A stretch of 64,000 bases of DNA from Sansalvadorimonas sp965243775 (GCA_965243775.1 CBDEWF010000077.1:62001-126000); one strand, 5' to 3'. Positions 1 to 9,619 are shown, counted from the stretch's first letter. Notes: generated by a model from the letters alone, not told the origin. Translations and numbers: made by a program.

Positions 1-2
1 TG

Positions 3-536
3 GTCGCCATGACCAACACCCACTCCAACTTCAGGGTTGAGTTTGTGGTGGAAGATAAAGAGGGTTTCCTGGACAAAGAGCGTCTGAACAAGGTTGTGAC
101 TGACCTGCATGATCGCAAAGCCTACGCCTGTGGTTCTCCGAACTTTATGGCTGCGGTGGAAGGTATGCTGGAAGCCAGCAACTTCGATATGGCCAACTAT
201 CACTTTGAGAAGTTTACTGCTGATCTGGTAGCAGATGCTGACTCTGAAGGTGGTGCTGAAGAAGCGAGTGGTGAGCAGTACCAGGTATCTCTGGAGAAGA
301 GTGGTAAGGCTGTTACTGTTGATCCTTCCGATCTGGTTCTGGATACACTGCTGGGCCAGCAGGCACCAGTGATCGGTGCGTGCCGCCAGGGTGTTTGTGG
401 CGCCTGCAAGGTGAAGGTGATTGAGGGGGAAGTGCACAGCACCAGCCAGATGACCCTGACACCTCAGGAAATCGAGCAGGGATATGTTCTGTCCTGCTGC
501 TCCAAGCCCAAGTCTGATCTGCGTATCGAAATCTGA
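3..536 (+). CDS. Hcr-type NAD(P)H oxidoreductase, C-terminal part (partial at left edge)
   Basis: The reading frame is open to the left edge, so only the last ~177 residues are present. The first ~70 residues resemble the end of a ferredoxin-NADP reductase-type FAD/NAD domain (YACGSPNFMAAVEGML, the conserved nucleotide-side motif). After an acidic linker follows a plant-type 2Fe-2S ferredoxin domain with the ligand cluster CRQGVCGACKV and a distal cysteine in LSCCSKP. This order (FAD, NAD, then C-terminal 2Fe-2S) is that of the hybrid-cluster-protein reductase Hcr and of related monooxygenase reductases, which pass electrons from NAD(P)H to an iron-sulfur or Rieske partner in the cytoplasm. 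The partner gene is outside the window, so the exact substrate cannot be told. A terminator-like hairpin follows the stop. Confidence 0.8.
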   Translation, partial: VAMTNTHSNFRVEFVVEDKEGFLDKERLNKVVTDLHDRKAYACGSPNFMAAVEGMLEASNFDMANYHFEKFTADLVADADSEGGAEEASGEQYQVSLEKSGKAVTVDPSDLVLDTLLGQQAPVIGACRQGVCGACKVKVIEGEVHSTSQMTLTPQEIEQGYVLSCCSKPKSDLRIEI

Positions 537-550
537 CTCTTTTTGAAGGG

Positions 551-592
551 GAGGGGCATCTTTCAATCCCCTCAGCTCCTCTCCTTTTTTTA
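551..592 (+). terminator. Probable rho-independent terminator after the oxidoreductase
   Basis: An inverted repeat gagggg/cccctc at 551-556 and 568-573 lies 15 bases after the stop codon. A run of seven T residues follows at about 585-591. The T run is ~11 bases from the stem, so the functional hairpin may instead use the outer G-rich/C-rich arms (aaggggagg with cctctcctt). Confidence 0.5.
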
Positions 593-704
593 GCCGGGCA
601 GACACCCTGGTTAGTCAGGTTGTCAAATACCTCTCTGTCAGAAACTTTTCTGAGAATAATCCTTCCAAATAGTAGTAAATGGACCACTTCGCCTGGAGGT
701 CGGT

Positions 705-1979
705 ATGGCAGCGGCATATTCTGTAAGTGGGAAGGATCTCTCTGCAGCTATATCTTCCCTTTCAGTAACTCAACAAATAGAAAAGCAACCTAAAAAGACC
801 TTTATTAATCGCCATGTGCAGATAAAGAAAACAGGTGAAAATGCTCGCTGTTTTTTTCTTTCAGATGACATGGGAGAAAACGCTTATAAGCTACTGCATG
901 CATTTTCATCGGTTTACGATGTGTCGTCTGAGCAGGATTTAAGCTTTTTGGCAAAAGAGCAAGAGATGCAATCTTGTAGAGCAACGCTTCCTGATGGGAG
1001 CAGGAAAAGAGTATTAATCAGCAGTGAACATCAGGGGAAGTTTTCCACACTAGCTTTTTGCTCATTGCGGCCAGAAAAGAATCATGCGAGCGACTCAGCC
1101 ATTGCTATCAAAATTCCACATTATGAAGATGTAGATCCAGGTGATCCCATGCGCACTCAGGCTTTGAATGTATTAGAGGCAGAGATTTTAAGGCTAAAGG
1201 AACTAAATCACCCTAATATTATTCCTCTGCTTGGATGCCTGACTCGGAGTGAGATGTTTCCTCTTTCTCTTATGATTACGCCAAGGCAGCAAGGAACCAT
1301 TAAAGACTTGTTGTTACGATCGGTAGACTTGAAACCATTCAGGATGGCCTTCTGTCATGGGTTGATGGCAGGCGTGAGCTATATCCATCAAAAGAAATTC
1401 TGCCATAGAGATTTAAAACCTGCCAATGTCCTTGTCGGGTATGATGGTGAACTCAGGATTTGTGATTTAGGTGCATCCAGAGAAATCAATCAAAACGGAT
1501 GTTATTTCAGTAGGAGCTCTGCCGGGACGAGAACTTGCTGGGCTCCTGAGGTTCAGACGTTTGATCAAGATGGACATCGAATTTTTGGGGTTAAAGCAGA
1601 CACATTTGCTGCGGGCGTTATTATGGCCAAAATCATGAGGTTCCATTCCATGTCCCCCGGGAGGGGAAGAGTGGGGCCTGTAAACTGGCTGACTTCATCG
1701 CAATATATCAACGAGCAGGGAGAGAAGTTTTCCCGTATCTTGCCTAAGGCTCTTGTTAATGCAGGGATTGATGAAAAAACCTTGTTAGAAGGAGATAGCG
1801 ACTGTAGGAGCCTGGGACTGACAAGCCCTGAGGCGTTATGTGATCATTGTGAGGAAGAAAGGATGGCTCTTATTATTGTGACCTGCTTAAGGGATGATTT
1901 TCAGAAACGATCCTCTTCGAAAACTGTGCATGATGATATGTTGACCCTCTGTCCTCCAAACTCAATATCTGAGTCGTAA
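705..1979 (+). CDS. Eukaryotic-like Ser/Thr protein kinase
   Basis: A 424-residue protein with a recognisable protein-kinase core in its second half. Visible motifs are the ATP-anchoring lysine in AIAIKIP (K136), a candidate helix-C glutamate (E160), the catalytic loop HRDLKPAN (234-241), DLG in place of DFG (254-256), an APE-like WAPE (279-282) and a helix-F aspartate in KADTFAAGV (D299). All key catalytic residues are present, so it is probably active. No membrane segment or PASTA domain is seen, so it differs from bacterial PknB-type receptors. The first ~110 residues match nothing I recognise. The start is supported by a tggaggt ribosome site 8 bases upstream. The 3' end overlaps by 18 bases the convergent large kinase-fold gene. 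A host-directed effector role is possible but not shown. Confidence 0.8.
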   Translation: MAAAYSVSGKDLSAAISSLSVTQQIEKQPKKTFINRHVQIKKTGENARCFFLSDDMGENAYKLLHAFSSVYDVSSEQDLSFLAKEQEMQSCRATLPDGSRKRVLISSEHQGKFSTLAFCSLRPEKNHASDSAIAIKIPHYEDVDPGDPMRTQALNVLEAEILRLKELNHPNIIPLLGCLTRSEMFPLSLMITPRQQGTIKDLLLRSVDLKPFRMAFCHGLMAGVSYIHQKKFCHRDLKPANVLVGYDGELRICDLGASREINQNGCYFSRSSAGTRTCWAPEVQTFDQDGHRIFGVKADTFAAGVIMAKIMRFHSMSPGRGRVGPVNWLTSSQYINEQGEKFSRILPKALVNAGIDEKTLLEGDSDCRSLGLTSPEALCDHCEEERMALIIVTCLRDDFQKRSSSKTVHDDMLTLCPPNSISES

Positions 1980-4475
1980 TAACTCACCGAGATAACTGTG
2001 CTCCCAGGCAACTTCCATGGATTTTACCAGATTTGTCCAAACCGTTTTCTGGAGCTGCAGTTGCATACGTTTTTCCTCCGTGGGGCTGACTCCCTGTGTC
2101 GCCATCAAGGTATCTAAAGCAACAGCGGCTTCAGCTTTAGCTTTGTACATTGTGTGGAACAGTTCTGTTTTTTTCTCCACTAGCATCTGATACTCATCAG
2201 CAGGAACCCCCATTGCCGGGTCAACCCAGCTTGGCCAATCTTCAACACACAGCCCCTGCTGCTCAAGACCCTCGGCATGTTCCAGTAACTGCAGGTAACG
2301 CTGTTTCATGGCTGCCAGCTCTTTCCGGCTCAGCAAGGGGCCCATTTCAACTGTCAGTTTATCAATGTCCAATTTGCGCAACCCATCCAGAGTTGCTCTA
2401 TCGACCAGCAAAGGGAAGCCGATTCGTGCTCCCACTGAGAATTCAGTATTGGAAGATTGGTCTACACTGGCTCTGACAATATCTGGATTGGGAGAAAAAC
2501 CAATATCATTGTCAACTCCGGTTACCTGCCCCGTTGCAGGATCCACCATATAGTTTCTCCCGTGCCTGTCGGGTTGAATACACAGGGCATCCAGCCATTC
2601 CAACCTGTTTATCTGGCAGCACATTTCCCAGTATGCTTCTTTGGACATTTTTTCAATATCACCATCAGACACTGCATCAGCAGCGTCTTTCCCTGGTGCC
2701 AGTGTCATGGTGAGTCCAAGCTGGTGCTCATGCTCAGTAAACTCAATCTTTGGAACAAGGTCGGGAAAGCCAATGGCTGTGCTGACTTTTTCTGCTGCCA
2801 TATTTCGCAGAGTAAAGAAGGGACAATCTGGATTCAGGTACATCTCCTCTTCGATAACACCTCTCCACCGGCTGCGATCCCTGGTATCAACAGGCTTATA
2901 AACCCGTTCTTCCACAGTACCATCAGGGGAGAGATATCGTATGAGATAGACTGTATGCGAACCACCTGCTCTAAGCTGGTGGGGGGTATGACTTTTATCA
3001 AGCCGTTGGTCATTCAGCTCTGAAAGCTGGGTGACTTCTGGATGCAGTCGATATCCCAGCCTTTTGAACTCCATAGCCTGATTCCAGTTCATTCCTTTTA
3101 TGGCACAGCTTACAGTTTCAGGATCAATCAGCACCTGCAGCAGGAGTTTATACTCACTCTGCAGCGCACTGTTGGTTATCTCTAGCTCTTCTTTCTCGAC
3201 GGGGGAGAGTTTTTTTAATGACAGATACCAGCGATTCAACTCTTCTTCCATCTTGCGAGCCTGTTTTAGCAGCTCTTTGACCTGATACTCAATGCCATAA
3301 CGGGTTTTTGGCATTGGGCGGGCAAGGCGTTTTTGCCATGGGGCCAACATAGAGTCCATTTTTCTTGGCAGGGTTTGTTTCAGGAAAACACTGTTTTCTA
3401 AATGCACTCTATCTGATACGGGATAGTACTCGGTGTGCTTCTCAATTATTTTCCCCATGGAGTGCCCGCCGAATATGCGTTCTTCAGGCCTCTCTCCGAA
3501 TACTTCCAGGCGCTCTGTGGTGCTGACTCCTGCACCGTCTCTATGATCTCCATGTCTGGCTGCCTCCTGCCTTGTCAATCTCTGCAACTCTTGATCCCAG
3601 GATTCATCACCACCCACTAATAACTTGCGGGCCTGTAGCTGCAATATCTTTTGGTTAGCCGCAACCTGCTCTCTGTTTGTACCCAGATACAGCTCCATCT
3701 CCGCCTGTTTTCCCAGCGATTTCTGGCGGTCTATATAATTATCCACAGCCAGCTGTGCTGCAGCAGAGTCTTTTCTCCAGAAAATTAATTGATACCCCTG
3801 TCCGCTGGGTGATGGAATGATACGTGATTCCAGATCTGGGCAATGCTGTATGATATTTTGGCTGGTATCCCAGATTGAAGTGATATCAATAACACCTGCC
3901 GGGCAGTGGCCTGATGCCACATTTTTCAGCTGTCCTGTCAGGCTGTCCTGCCCGTGATCGGTATAAAGGGATGAAAAAGCGACTGGCTGATAGTTATCTG
4001 CCATCTGGTAGTGAATATCATCGACTAAACCTGCCAGCTCTGGTTCTAACTCTGGATCTGCTTCCACAGTCAGTAAATAAACTCCTCCCCCTTTGAACTG
4101 ACCAAAAGAAACTGGCTGTCCGTTGTTAAAAAGAGTCAGTTTTATGTGGTCAACACCTTGCAGGTTCAGCTTTTCCCGAAGAAAAGCCTCTATATCGTCA
4201 GTATCTGGAGAAACCTGCACTTTTAAAGTGCTGGGTATCAGGCCGGATTTATGATGATGTTCTGGGGCCGCCACGGAAACCCGGGCCATGGTGGGTGCCA
4301 CCTTGGAATGGTAAGGGCGAACAACTCTCTGATCTACCCGTCGGTATTCAGGCTTTTGCCCAATTGGGCGGGGAATACGTGACAGAGTTGCAGGTTGTGA
4401 CTGCCTTGGCGTATCTTTGCGGGAATCAGCGCCCCCGAACATCGAATTATCTGAACCTGATATCTTCAATTGCAA
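1962..4475 (-). CDS. Large kinase-fold protein, putative effector
   Basis: An 837-residue protein of unknown function. The C-terminal half contains what looks like an atypical (PI3/4-kinase- or HipA-like) kinase core: a lysine in ERVYKPVD near residue 527, the catalytic-loop-like PDRHGRNY near 633-640 and a metal-binding-like GVDNDIGF near 655. The spacing and the DRHxxN/DND pair are typical of phosphoinositide-kinase-like folds. The N-terminal ~120 residues are basic and proline-rich and could be a disordered targeting region. The longest frame starts with TTG at 4475; the first ATG is 11 codons later at 4442, and neither has a strong ribosome site. It is convergent with a second kinase-like gene. 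Assignment to a named family is not possible from motifs alone. Confidence 0.65.
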   Translation of the reverse strand: MQLKISGSDNSMFGGADSRKDTPRQSQPATLSRIPRPIGQKPEYRRVDQRVVRPYHSKVAPTMARVSVAAPEHHHKSGLIPSTLKVQVSPDTDDIEAFLREKLNLQGVDHIKLTLFNNGQPVSFGQFKGGGVYLLTVEADPELEPELAGLVDDIHYQMADNYQPVAFSSLYTDHGQDSLTGQLKNVASGHCPAGVIDITSIWDTSQNIIQHCPDLESRIIPSPSGQGYQLIFWRKDSAAAQLAVDNYIDRQKSLGKQAEMELYLGTNREQVAANQKILQLQARKLLVGGDESWDQELQRLTRQEAARHGDHRDGAGVSTTERLEVFGERPEERIFGGHSMGKIIEKHTEYYPVSDRVHLENSVFLKQTLPRKMDSMLAPWQKRLARPMPKTRYGIEYQVKELLKQARKMEEELNRWYLSLKKLSPVEKEELEITNSALQSEYKLLLQVLIDPETVSCAIKGMNWNQAMEFKRLGYRLHPEVTQLSELNDQRLDKSHTPHQLRAGGSHTVYLIRYLSPDGTVEERVYKPVDTRDRSRWRGVIEEEMYLNPDCPFFTLRNMAAEKVSTAIGFPDLVPKIEFTEHEHQLGLTMTLAPGKDAADAVSDGDIEKMSKEAYWEMCCQINRLEWLDALCIQPDRHGRNYMVDPATGQVTGVDNDIGFSPNPDIVRASVDQSSNTEFSVGARIGFPLLVDRATLDGLRKLDIDKLTVEMGPLLSRKELAAMKQRYLQLLEHAEGLEQQGLCVEDWPSWVDPAMGVPADEYQMLVEKKTELFHTMYKAKAEAAVALDTLMATQGVSPTEEKRMQLQLQKTVWTNLVKSMEVAWEHSYLGELLRLRY

Positions 4476-4622
4476 TATCCCACTGAATTAGCCCCTGGCT
4501 TTTATATCGGCGGCACTGGTTCTGGTTTCATGGGGAAACTAACACCACGCAGGTGGGTTTATGACGGTTTAAAATCACCACAATCCCTATGGTGCTTTTG
4601 GCGCTTACTGCATCAAATAGAA

Positions 4623-5368
4623 GGTAGTGGGTCAAATGCGTGTTTCATGCATAAGTATCTCGCTCTATCTTCTGCGTGTTTCTCTTGCCCATCTCATGCT
4701 TGTCTTCATCGAGATTTCTTGTGTAGGCACCCCAGTCATCTGTGTAAAATTTCTCGATACCAAAAGGTTCCAGCAGCTCTTTCAGCTTGCGAAAAATCTC
4801 GTCTTTCCTTTTGCCGAAAACGTAGGCCAAAACAGTATTGGTTTTATGATCAATAGCATACCAAAGCCAGCGCTGATTGGACTTGTTACCGACAAATGAC
4901 CACTGTTCATTGAGTTCGGCCACATCACACGCTGGAAGAATGTGTGCCGCAATATCGTCTTCGGCGCCCAGTAGCCGAAGAATGTTGGGATTGGCCGATA
5001 TGAGCTTGCCTTCCTGGCTCGCGATTTTGCTGATCGCACAACCTTTGCTGATTTGAAGAACTCGGCTGGTATCTCGAATGCCGCTGCCATTGATAGCCAT
5101 ATCCAAAACCTGCTCGTGAATGCCTGGTATACAGCCTTTGCAGCGATATCTGAGCATGAAGGTTTTCATACCGCAGTCTGTATTTTTACAGGGGTAGCGT
5201 TGTTCTCCACTTCGGCTGAGGTCTGATTTTCGGTGTTGGAGCAGGTGTAACCTGGGCAGAGAACTTCTGTAGAACACGTCATTGTGAAAGCTGAGCATGT
5301 TGCTCTAATGACCCCTATGTTGGCTACCCACCAACACCCTCCTTAAAACACACATTTGACCCACTACC
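4623..5368 (-). mobile_element. IS1-family element, decayed
   Basis: The element is bounded by near-perfect inverted repeats beginning GGTAGTGGGTCAAATG (4623 onward, and the reverse complement ending at 5368), about 746 bp apart. This is slightly shorter than the ~770 bp typical of IS1. The transposase inside is IS1-like but lacks its C-terminus. No target duplication is visible at the flanks (aaatagaa on the left, ttcaaaac on the right), so the insertion is old or rearranged. It separates the large kinase-fold gene from the Na/Pi cotransporter. Confidence 0.8.
4645..5298 (-). pseudogene. IS1-family transposase, truncated
   Basis: The 217-residue frame carries InsA-like features (QRYPCKN and YRCKGC zinc-ribbon remnants, then an HTH segment) followed by InsB-like catalytic sequence. 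In the position of the first catalytic aspartate of InsB (DEQW) this copy has NEQW. The second aspartate is kept (YTDDWGAY) and the terminal glutamate is in TQKIER. The protein then stops within four residues, where IS1 InsB would continue for about 40 residues, so an internal deletion has fused the IER region almost directly to the left terminal repeat. The Asp-to-Asn change plus truncation suggests it is inactive. Confidence 0.75.
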
Positions 5369-5375
5369 TTCAAAA

Positions 5376-7187
5376 CTATTGCGAGGATTGAGGTTTTTTG
5401 CCTGACAGTACAGGAATGGCCAGTCCTTTTCTGGCCCCAAGGGTAATCACAGCACCATGTCCCTGCAGCAACAGGATAACGGCACCGTCTATCAGGTTGT
5501 TGCAGATATTGTGAGCTGTGCCGTTGTCATTGATCAGTGCGGTAATATGCAGGGCGTCTGCAGGGGTTTCTTTCAGTAGGGTTTTCAGAGAATTTTCAGA
5601 AAGAAAATCCTGAGTATACAGTTCACGTTTGAGAGCGCTGATCGCTACTGCGATATCGCAGTTTTCTTCTTTGGATATTTCCCGGATCTGTTTGATTGTG
5701 GTGATAATCCGGTTTCTTACCAGACGGTAATGTTCCCGGATAATGGCGGTGTCCGAGTGAACACTGCGCCTCAAACTTTTGTGCAGGTAGCGAAGCTGCT
5801 TAATGGCGCCGACAAAGTTGTTACAGGCCATGCGAAGCGCAATAATTTCGGCCTTTTGCTCTGGACCTACCTGGGTTTCTAGCTCGTCGCAGAAGTTGCA
5901 GATATCTTCGTGAATGCCCCGCATTTTCAGCTTGTAGAGTTTGCCCACCCGCCAGTTTGGCCAAGGTGGGATAGAGTCAGGCATGGAAAGGTCATTTTCA
6001 TGGTTCAGGCTGTTATCGACATAGAGACCAAAGCTGATCAGGGCAATAGTCTGCCGGTAAAGATTGGTGCTTTCTGATCTGAGGGCTTCAAGAGCTGCAT
6101 CCGGATGCTGGAGAACTGCAGGATTCAGCAGCTGTGCTCTGAGAGGCTCGTCCGCAGGCAGGGGAATATCCAGAAGCTTGTGTTCGTCTTCGCTGACGAA
6201 CAGCCGTTTCAGTCTTTTTTGCAGAGGGTTCAGAAATGGTACCATCAGGATGGAGCCGACAAGATTGAAGATACTGTGAAAAAGGGCCAGCTCCAGCATA
6301 GTATTACCGGTAATACCAAGAACACCGGCAATCCACTGACATAAGCTGAGCCAGAACGGTAGAGTCACCATGATAAAGAAACCGGCTGTCAGCTTATAGA
6401 TGATATTGGCTAAAGCCAGCCTGCGACCATCGGCTGTGGCGGTAATAGCAGCCAGTGCTGCGGTAGCTGTGGTACCGATATTTGTACCAATACAGAGCGC
6501 GATAGCACTGGCATAGTCAATGTGGCCCCCGGCCATGGCAGTCATAACCAGAATCAGCAAGGCATGGCTGGACTGCATCAGGATTGTAAGCAGTGTGCCA
6601 GCCAGTACGCCGGTGATCAGGCCGTAATTGAATGACAGCAGGGCAGTATCGCCAACCCCGGCCATTCCCTCTTTTATATAGTGAATTCCCAGCAGCAGGA
6701 ATCCGAGACCAAGCAGAGCATAGCCTCCCCCCTGCAGCCGGTGAACTTTCTGCAGCTGCAGTAAAGTACCCATAACCAAAAGGGGCATGGCGTAGTGGGA
6801 AATGGCAACTTTCATTCCAAGGCCGGCAATCAGCCAGGTACCAACAGTTGAGCCAAGGCCTGAACCCATCAGCAGGGCAATGCCTGCCCCCAGGGAAATC
6901 AACCGGGTGCTGACAAAGGAGAGAGCCAGTACCGAAATAAGGGAGCTGGACTGAAGCAGGCCTGTAGCCAGAACACCGGCACCATAACTGCTCCAGGGAG
7001 TGCGGGTAGTGCGATTGAGGGTCAGGGCCAGCAGGCCACCACTGACCTGGCGAAAACCTTGCTCAAGACAGAGCATGCCAAACAGAAAAATTGAGATACC
7101 TGCCGTGATGGTAAGAATGTCAGGGCGGAACCACAAACTGTAGGCCAGTAACAGAACCATTGCAGAAAAGAGAACTTTGCGAAACAT
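5376..7187 (-). CDS. Na+/phosphate cotransporter family protein (NptA-like)
   Basis: A 603-residue inner-membrane protein. The first ~330 residues hold many hydrophobic segments and the two inverted QSS-type repeats of the type II Na/Pi cotransporter family (GLLQSSSLISVLALSF and ILMQSSHALLILVMTA), plus CIGTNIGTTATA. The C-terminal ~230 residues are soluble and helical, like the PhoU-like tail of bacterial members. The family moves phosphate with sodium, and some members may export it. The gene is single, with its 3' end 8 bases from the IS1-family element, so its natural terminator may have been displaced. Confidence 0.85.
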   Translation of the reverse strand: MFRKVLFSAMVLLLAYSLWFRPDILTITAGISIFLFGMLCLEQGFRQVSGGLLALTLNRTTRTPWSSYGAGVLATGLLQSSSLISVLALSFVSTRLISLGAGIALLMGSGLGSTVGTWLIAGLGMKVAISHYAMPLLVMGTLLQLQKVHRLQGGGYALLGLGFLLLGIHYIKEGMAGVGDTALLSFNYGLITGVLAGTLLTILMQSSHALLILVMTAMAGGHIDYASAIALCIGTNIGTTATAALAAITATADGRRLALANIIYKLTAGFFIMVTLPFWLSLCQWIAGVLGITGNTMLELALFHSIFNLVGSILMVPFLNPLQKRLKRLFVSEDEHKLLDIPLPADEPLRAQLLNPAVLQHPDAALEALRSESTNLYRQTIALISFGLYVDNSLNHENDLSMPDSIPPWPNWRVGKLYKLKMRGIHEDICNFCDELETQVGPEQKAEIIALRMACNNFVGAIKQLRYLHKSLRRSVHSDTAIIREHYRLVRNRIITTIKQIREISKEENCDIAVAISALKRELYTQDFLSENSLKTLLKETPADALHITALINDNGTAHNICNNLIDGAVILLLQGHGAVITLGARKGLAIPVLSGKKPQSSQ

Positions 7188-7648
7188 GCAGATGAATCCG
7201 GTGAAGATAATGCGTGTTGGTAAGAGAACTTTATCGGCGGAATGGCCAGTTTCTGGAGAGCTATTGTTTCAGGTTGCTTCTCTACCTGAGATCAGATTCC
7301 GACAGTTGAAATCGGGTAATCGAGTTGCTCAATCAGGCATATGAAAGCTTGCATGATGCTGTATTGCTAATGAGTAATGTTTGGTTGCTTATGGCTGTAA
7401 TAAATATCCATATCTAGCAAACGGTCGTTCCATGGACAGGCTATTTAAATAAATAGATTGAGATTATTTAATATCGGGAGGTACGAAAGAATTCGCATCC
7501 AGTTTTATTCTCATAGCAAATTGTCTCGAAGGTGTTCCGGTGCTGGATCCGGTTGTCATCAGGAAGCTCCTGTCGATGGCAGATAGATTAAGAGTAGGAA
7601 CTATTTCGCTGTGAGGTGATAACATCAGCGCTTTCGAGTGGGGGATGT
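7188..7648. other. Intergenic region between divergent genes
   Basis: No supported gene lies in this ~460-bp space between the divergent cotransporter and esterase genes. An AT-rich stretch near 7440-7475 is a reasonable place for a promoter, but I see no clear -35/-10 pair or operator. Confidence 0.4.
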
Positions 7649-8425
7649 ATGAAACAGCAGTTGAACTATCGAGTTTCTGGAGAGGGTAAAGAGGTAATCG
7701 TTATCCATGGTCTGTTTGGCAGTATGGATAACCTGATTCCTGTTGTCCGCAGTCTGGCAGATAGCTACAAGGTTCTGTCTGTTGATCTCCGTAACCATGG
7801 GCGCTCTTTCCACAGGCCTACTATGACTTATCCGGAAATGGCCGGTGATGTATTGGCTCTGATGGATGATCTTGGTATGGAGTCAGCGGTTGTTATCGGG
7901 CACTCCATGGGAGGAAAAGTCGCAATGCAGATGGCTGTTGAGGCTCCGAAACGAGTAGACGCCCTTGTTGTCGGTGATATCGCACCGGTGGATTATCCTC
8001 TTCATCACCAGAATGTGTTGAAGGCTTTGCAGGCCTATAACCCGGAGCAAGCCCGGTCACGCAGTGAAGCTGATAAACAATTATCTGAATTTATTGATAT
8101 GCCCGCAGTAAGACAGCTGCTGATTAAAAATCTTAAAAAAAGTGAAAATGGACAGTTTGTCTGGCGTATGAATGTGCAGGGTATTTTTGCTTCCTATACC
8201 AGCATTTGCGCTGCCCCGGAGTTTGGTGGAAGACACTACTCCGGGGCGACACTGTTTATCAAGGGGGAGAATTCAGATTATCTTCTACCTGAGCACCGTG
8301 AAGTGGTTGCCCGGCTGTTTCCCCGGGCAGAGCTGCGAATTATTACTGGAGCAGGGCACTGGTTACATGCTGAGAAACCGGCCTTGTTCAATGCAACCCT
8401 GATGCGGTTTATGAATTCTCTGTAA
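7649..8425 (+). CDS. Alpha/beta-fold hydrolase, YbfF-like esterase
   Basis: A 258-residue cytoplasmic hydrolase. It shows an oxyanion-type HGLFGS loop (20-25), the nucleophile elbow GHSMGG with serine at residue 86, and the late catalytic histidine in GAGHWLHAEKP. The overall length and the HGLFGSMDNL start match YbfF-type acyl-CoA/short-chain esterases. The ATG at 7649 was chosen because homologues begin near MKQQLNYR and a G-rich ribosome site (gtggggg) precedes it; the frame itself stays open for another 11 codons upstream. The natural substrate is unknown. Confidence 0.85.
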   Translation: MKQQLNYRVSGEGKEVIVIHGLFGSMDNLIPVVRSLADSYKVLSVDLRNHGRSFHRPTMTYPEMAGDVLALMDDLGMESAVVIGHSMGGKVAMQMAVEAPKRVDALVVGDIAPVDYPLHHQNVLKALQAYNPEQARSRSEADKQLSEFIDMPAVRQLLIKNLKKSENGQFVWRMNVQGIFASYTSICAAPEFGGRHYSGATLFIKGENSDYLLPEHREVVARLFPRAELRIITGAGHWLHAEKPALFNATLMRFMNSL

Positions 8426-8446
8426 TCGCTGGATGATAACTGGATA

Positions 8447-8683
8447 TTAGTGATACCAGTTATCATCGTCCTCAAAGTCTTCAAAATCGTCCTCATCAAA
8501 CTCATCTCCTAACTGATTTTTCAGCTGCTTGCGTTCGAAATAGGATTCAATACCTTTGCGGATGCTGCGGGCTTTTTTGCGTTTACATTTCTGGTTTACG
8601 GATTTTCTGCGGCGAAGCTCAAGTCCATCTGGCAGGCCGTCATCTGGGCTGAGACCCTCGCTCTCCGTATTCGCACGAGGCAT
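8447..8683 (-). CDS. Small charged conserved protein (PA3496-like?)
   Basis: A 78-residue protein with a basic middle (RRRKSVNQKCKRKKARSIRK), a helical ERKQLKNQLGDEF segment and a strongly acidic tail (DEDDFEDFEDDDNWYH). The pattern resembles short gammaproteobacterial proteins of the PA3496 type, of unknown function, but the match is by appearance only. The ATG at 8683 is preceded by aagga at a good distance. It is convergent with the esterase gene, 22 bases from its stop. Confidence 0.5.
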   Translation of the reverse strand: MPRANTESEGLSPDDGLPDGLELRRRKSVNQKCKRKKARSIRKGIESYFERKQLKNQLGDEFDEDDFEDFEDDDNWYH

Positions 8684-8818
8684 GACTGCGAGTCCTTGTA
8701 CTACTGTCCCAAACCCAACTTTAGGAAAAGAATGGATGGTCAAATGGCAGTATTAAGACCTGATTGTAATAAGAGAAACGGGGCTGAAATCTCTCAGTTA
8801 GGGCCGATGGAGAGCTCG

Positions 8819-9619
8819 TCAATATCCCGGCTTGGACAGATCCGGCATCCAGCTTCCTTCGGGGAGCCGGTACACATTTGTTTCGAAATGGCCACCGGGA
8901 TAGAGGGTGATTTTCCGGTAGCCAGGCTGGCAGGTATCCACCTCAAAGTCCTGTGCCCCGGGGGCAAATTGAACGCTTGTGGAGGGAGTCGCTAAAATCC
9001 TGACGCCATAGCTGTCACTTTCACGGAATTGATGAACATGACCGTGAAGCAGGGTCTTCACCTGAGGATACTGTGATAAAAGGACCATCAGTTCTGGTCC
9101 ATTTTTCATGGGTATCTCGTCCATCCAGGGGCTGTCGATAGGCAGGGGGTGGTGATGCATGGCGACAAGCGTAGGTGTATCTGGAGAGCTGGCCAGAGCA
9201 GATTCAAGAAAGGAAAGTTCTTCAGGAGTCAGAGCGCCATGGGCCTGATTTTTTACAGGCGTGTTCAGCAGCAGTATCTGCCATCCTCCAAGGTTGATCT
9301 GTTTTGGAAACAGACCACGTAACTGATCGGCTTCCAAAATTGAAGCCTGGTCATGGTTGCCGCAAAGCCAGGCCACTTGAGTATTTACGCCTGCCAGTAC
9401 CTTCTTGCAGAACAGGTAAGACTCAAGACTGTCATCCTGGGATATATCACCGGTGACCAGAATCTGGTCAATATGTGGTTCCTGCTCTGCCATCATCGTA
9501 ACGGTCTGGATAAAGGACTGGCGGGTGTTAATCCCCATCAGTTCACCAGAGTTATCACCAAACAGATGGGGGTCTGTCAGCTGGATAAGTGTAAACGGAG
9601 AAAATTCTGGTTTATTCAC
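8819..9619 (-). CDS. cpdA: 3',5'-cyclic-AMP phosphodiesterase
   Basis: A 266-residue calcineurin-like metallophosphoesterase. Metal ligands appear in order: LTDPHLFG (14-21), VTGDIS (55-60), CGNHD (86-90), MHHHPLP and LHGHVHQF. This set and length fit CpdA, the cytoplasmic enzyme that hydrolyses cAMP to AMP and so tunes CRP-dependent control. The start codon is GTG at 9619. It lies downstream of yqiB as in many gammaproteobacteria, where nudF-yqiB-cpdA form an operon; nudF is not seen here. Confidence 0.9.
   Translation of the reverse strand: MNKPEFSPFTLIQLTDPHLFGDNSGELMGINTRQSFIQTVTMMAEQEPHIDQILVTGDISQDDSLESYLFCKKVLAGVNTQVAWLCGNHDQASILEADQLRGLFPKQINLGGWQILLLNTPVKNQAHGALTPEELSFLESALASSPDTPTLVAMHHHPLPIDSPWMDEIPMKNGPELMVLLSQYPQVKTLLHGHVHQFRESDSYGVRILATPSTSVQFAPGAQDFEVDTCQPGYRKITLYPGGHFETNVYRLPEGSWMPDLSKPGY

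Noticed and set aside
2150..3023. Several plus-strand ORFs of 80-190 codons opposite the large kinase-fold gene
   Set aside because: They are shadows of a long coding frame with a kinase core; no ribosome sites or domains.
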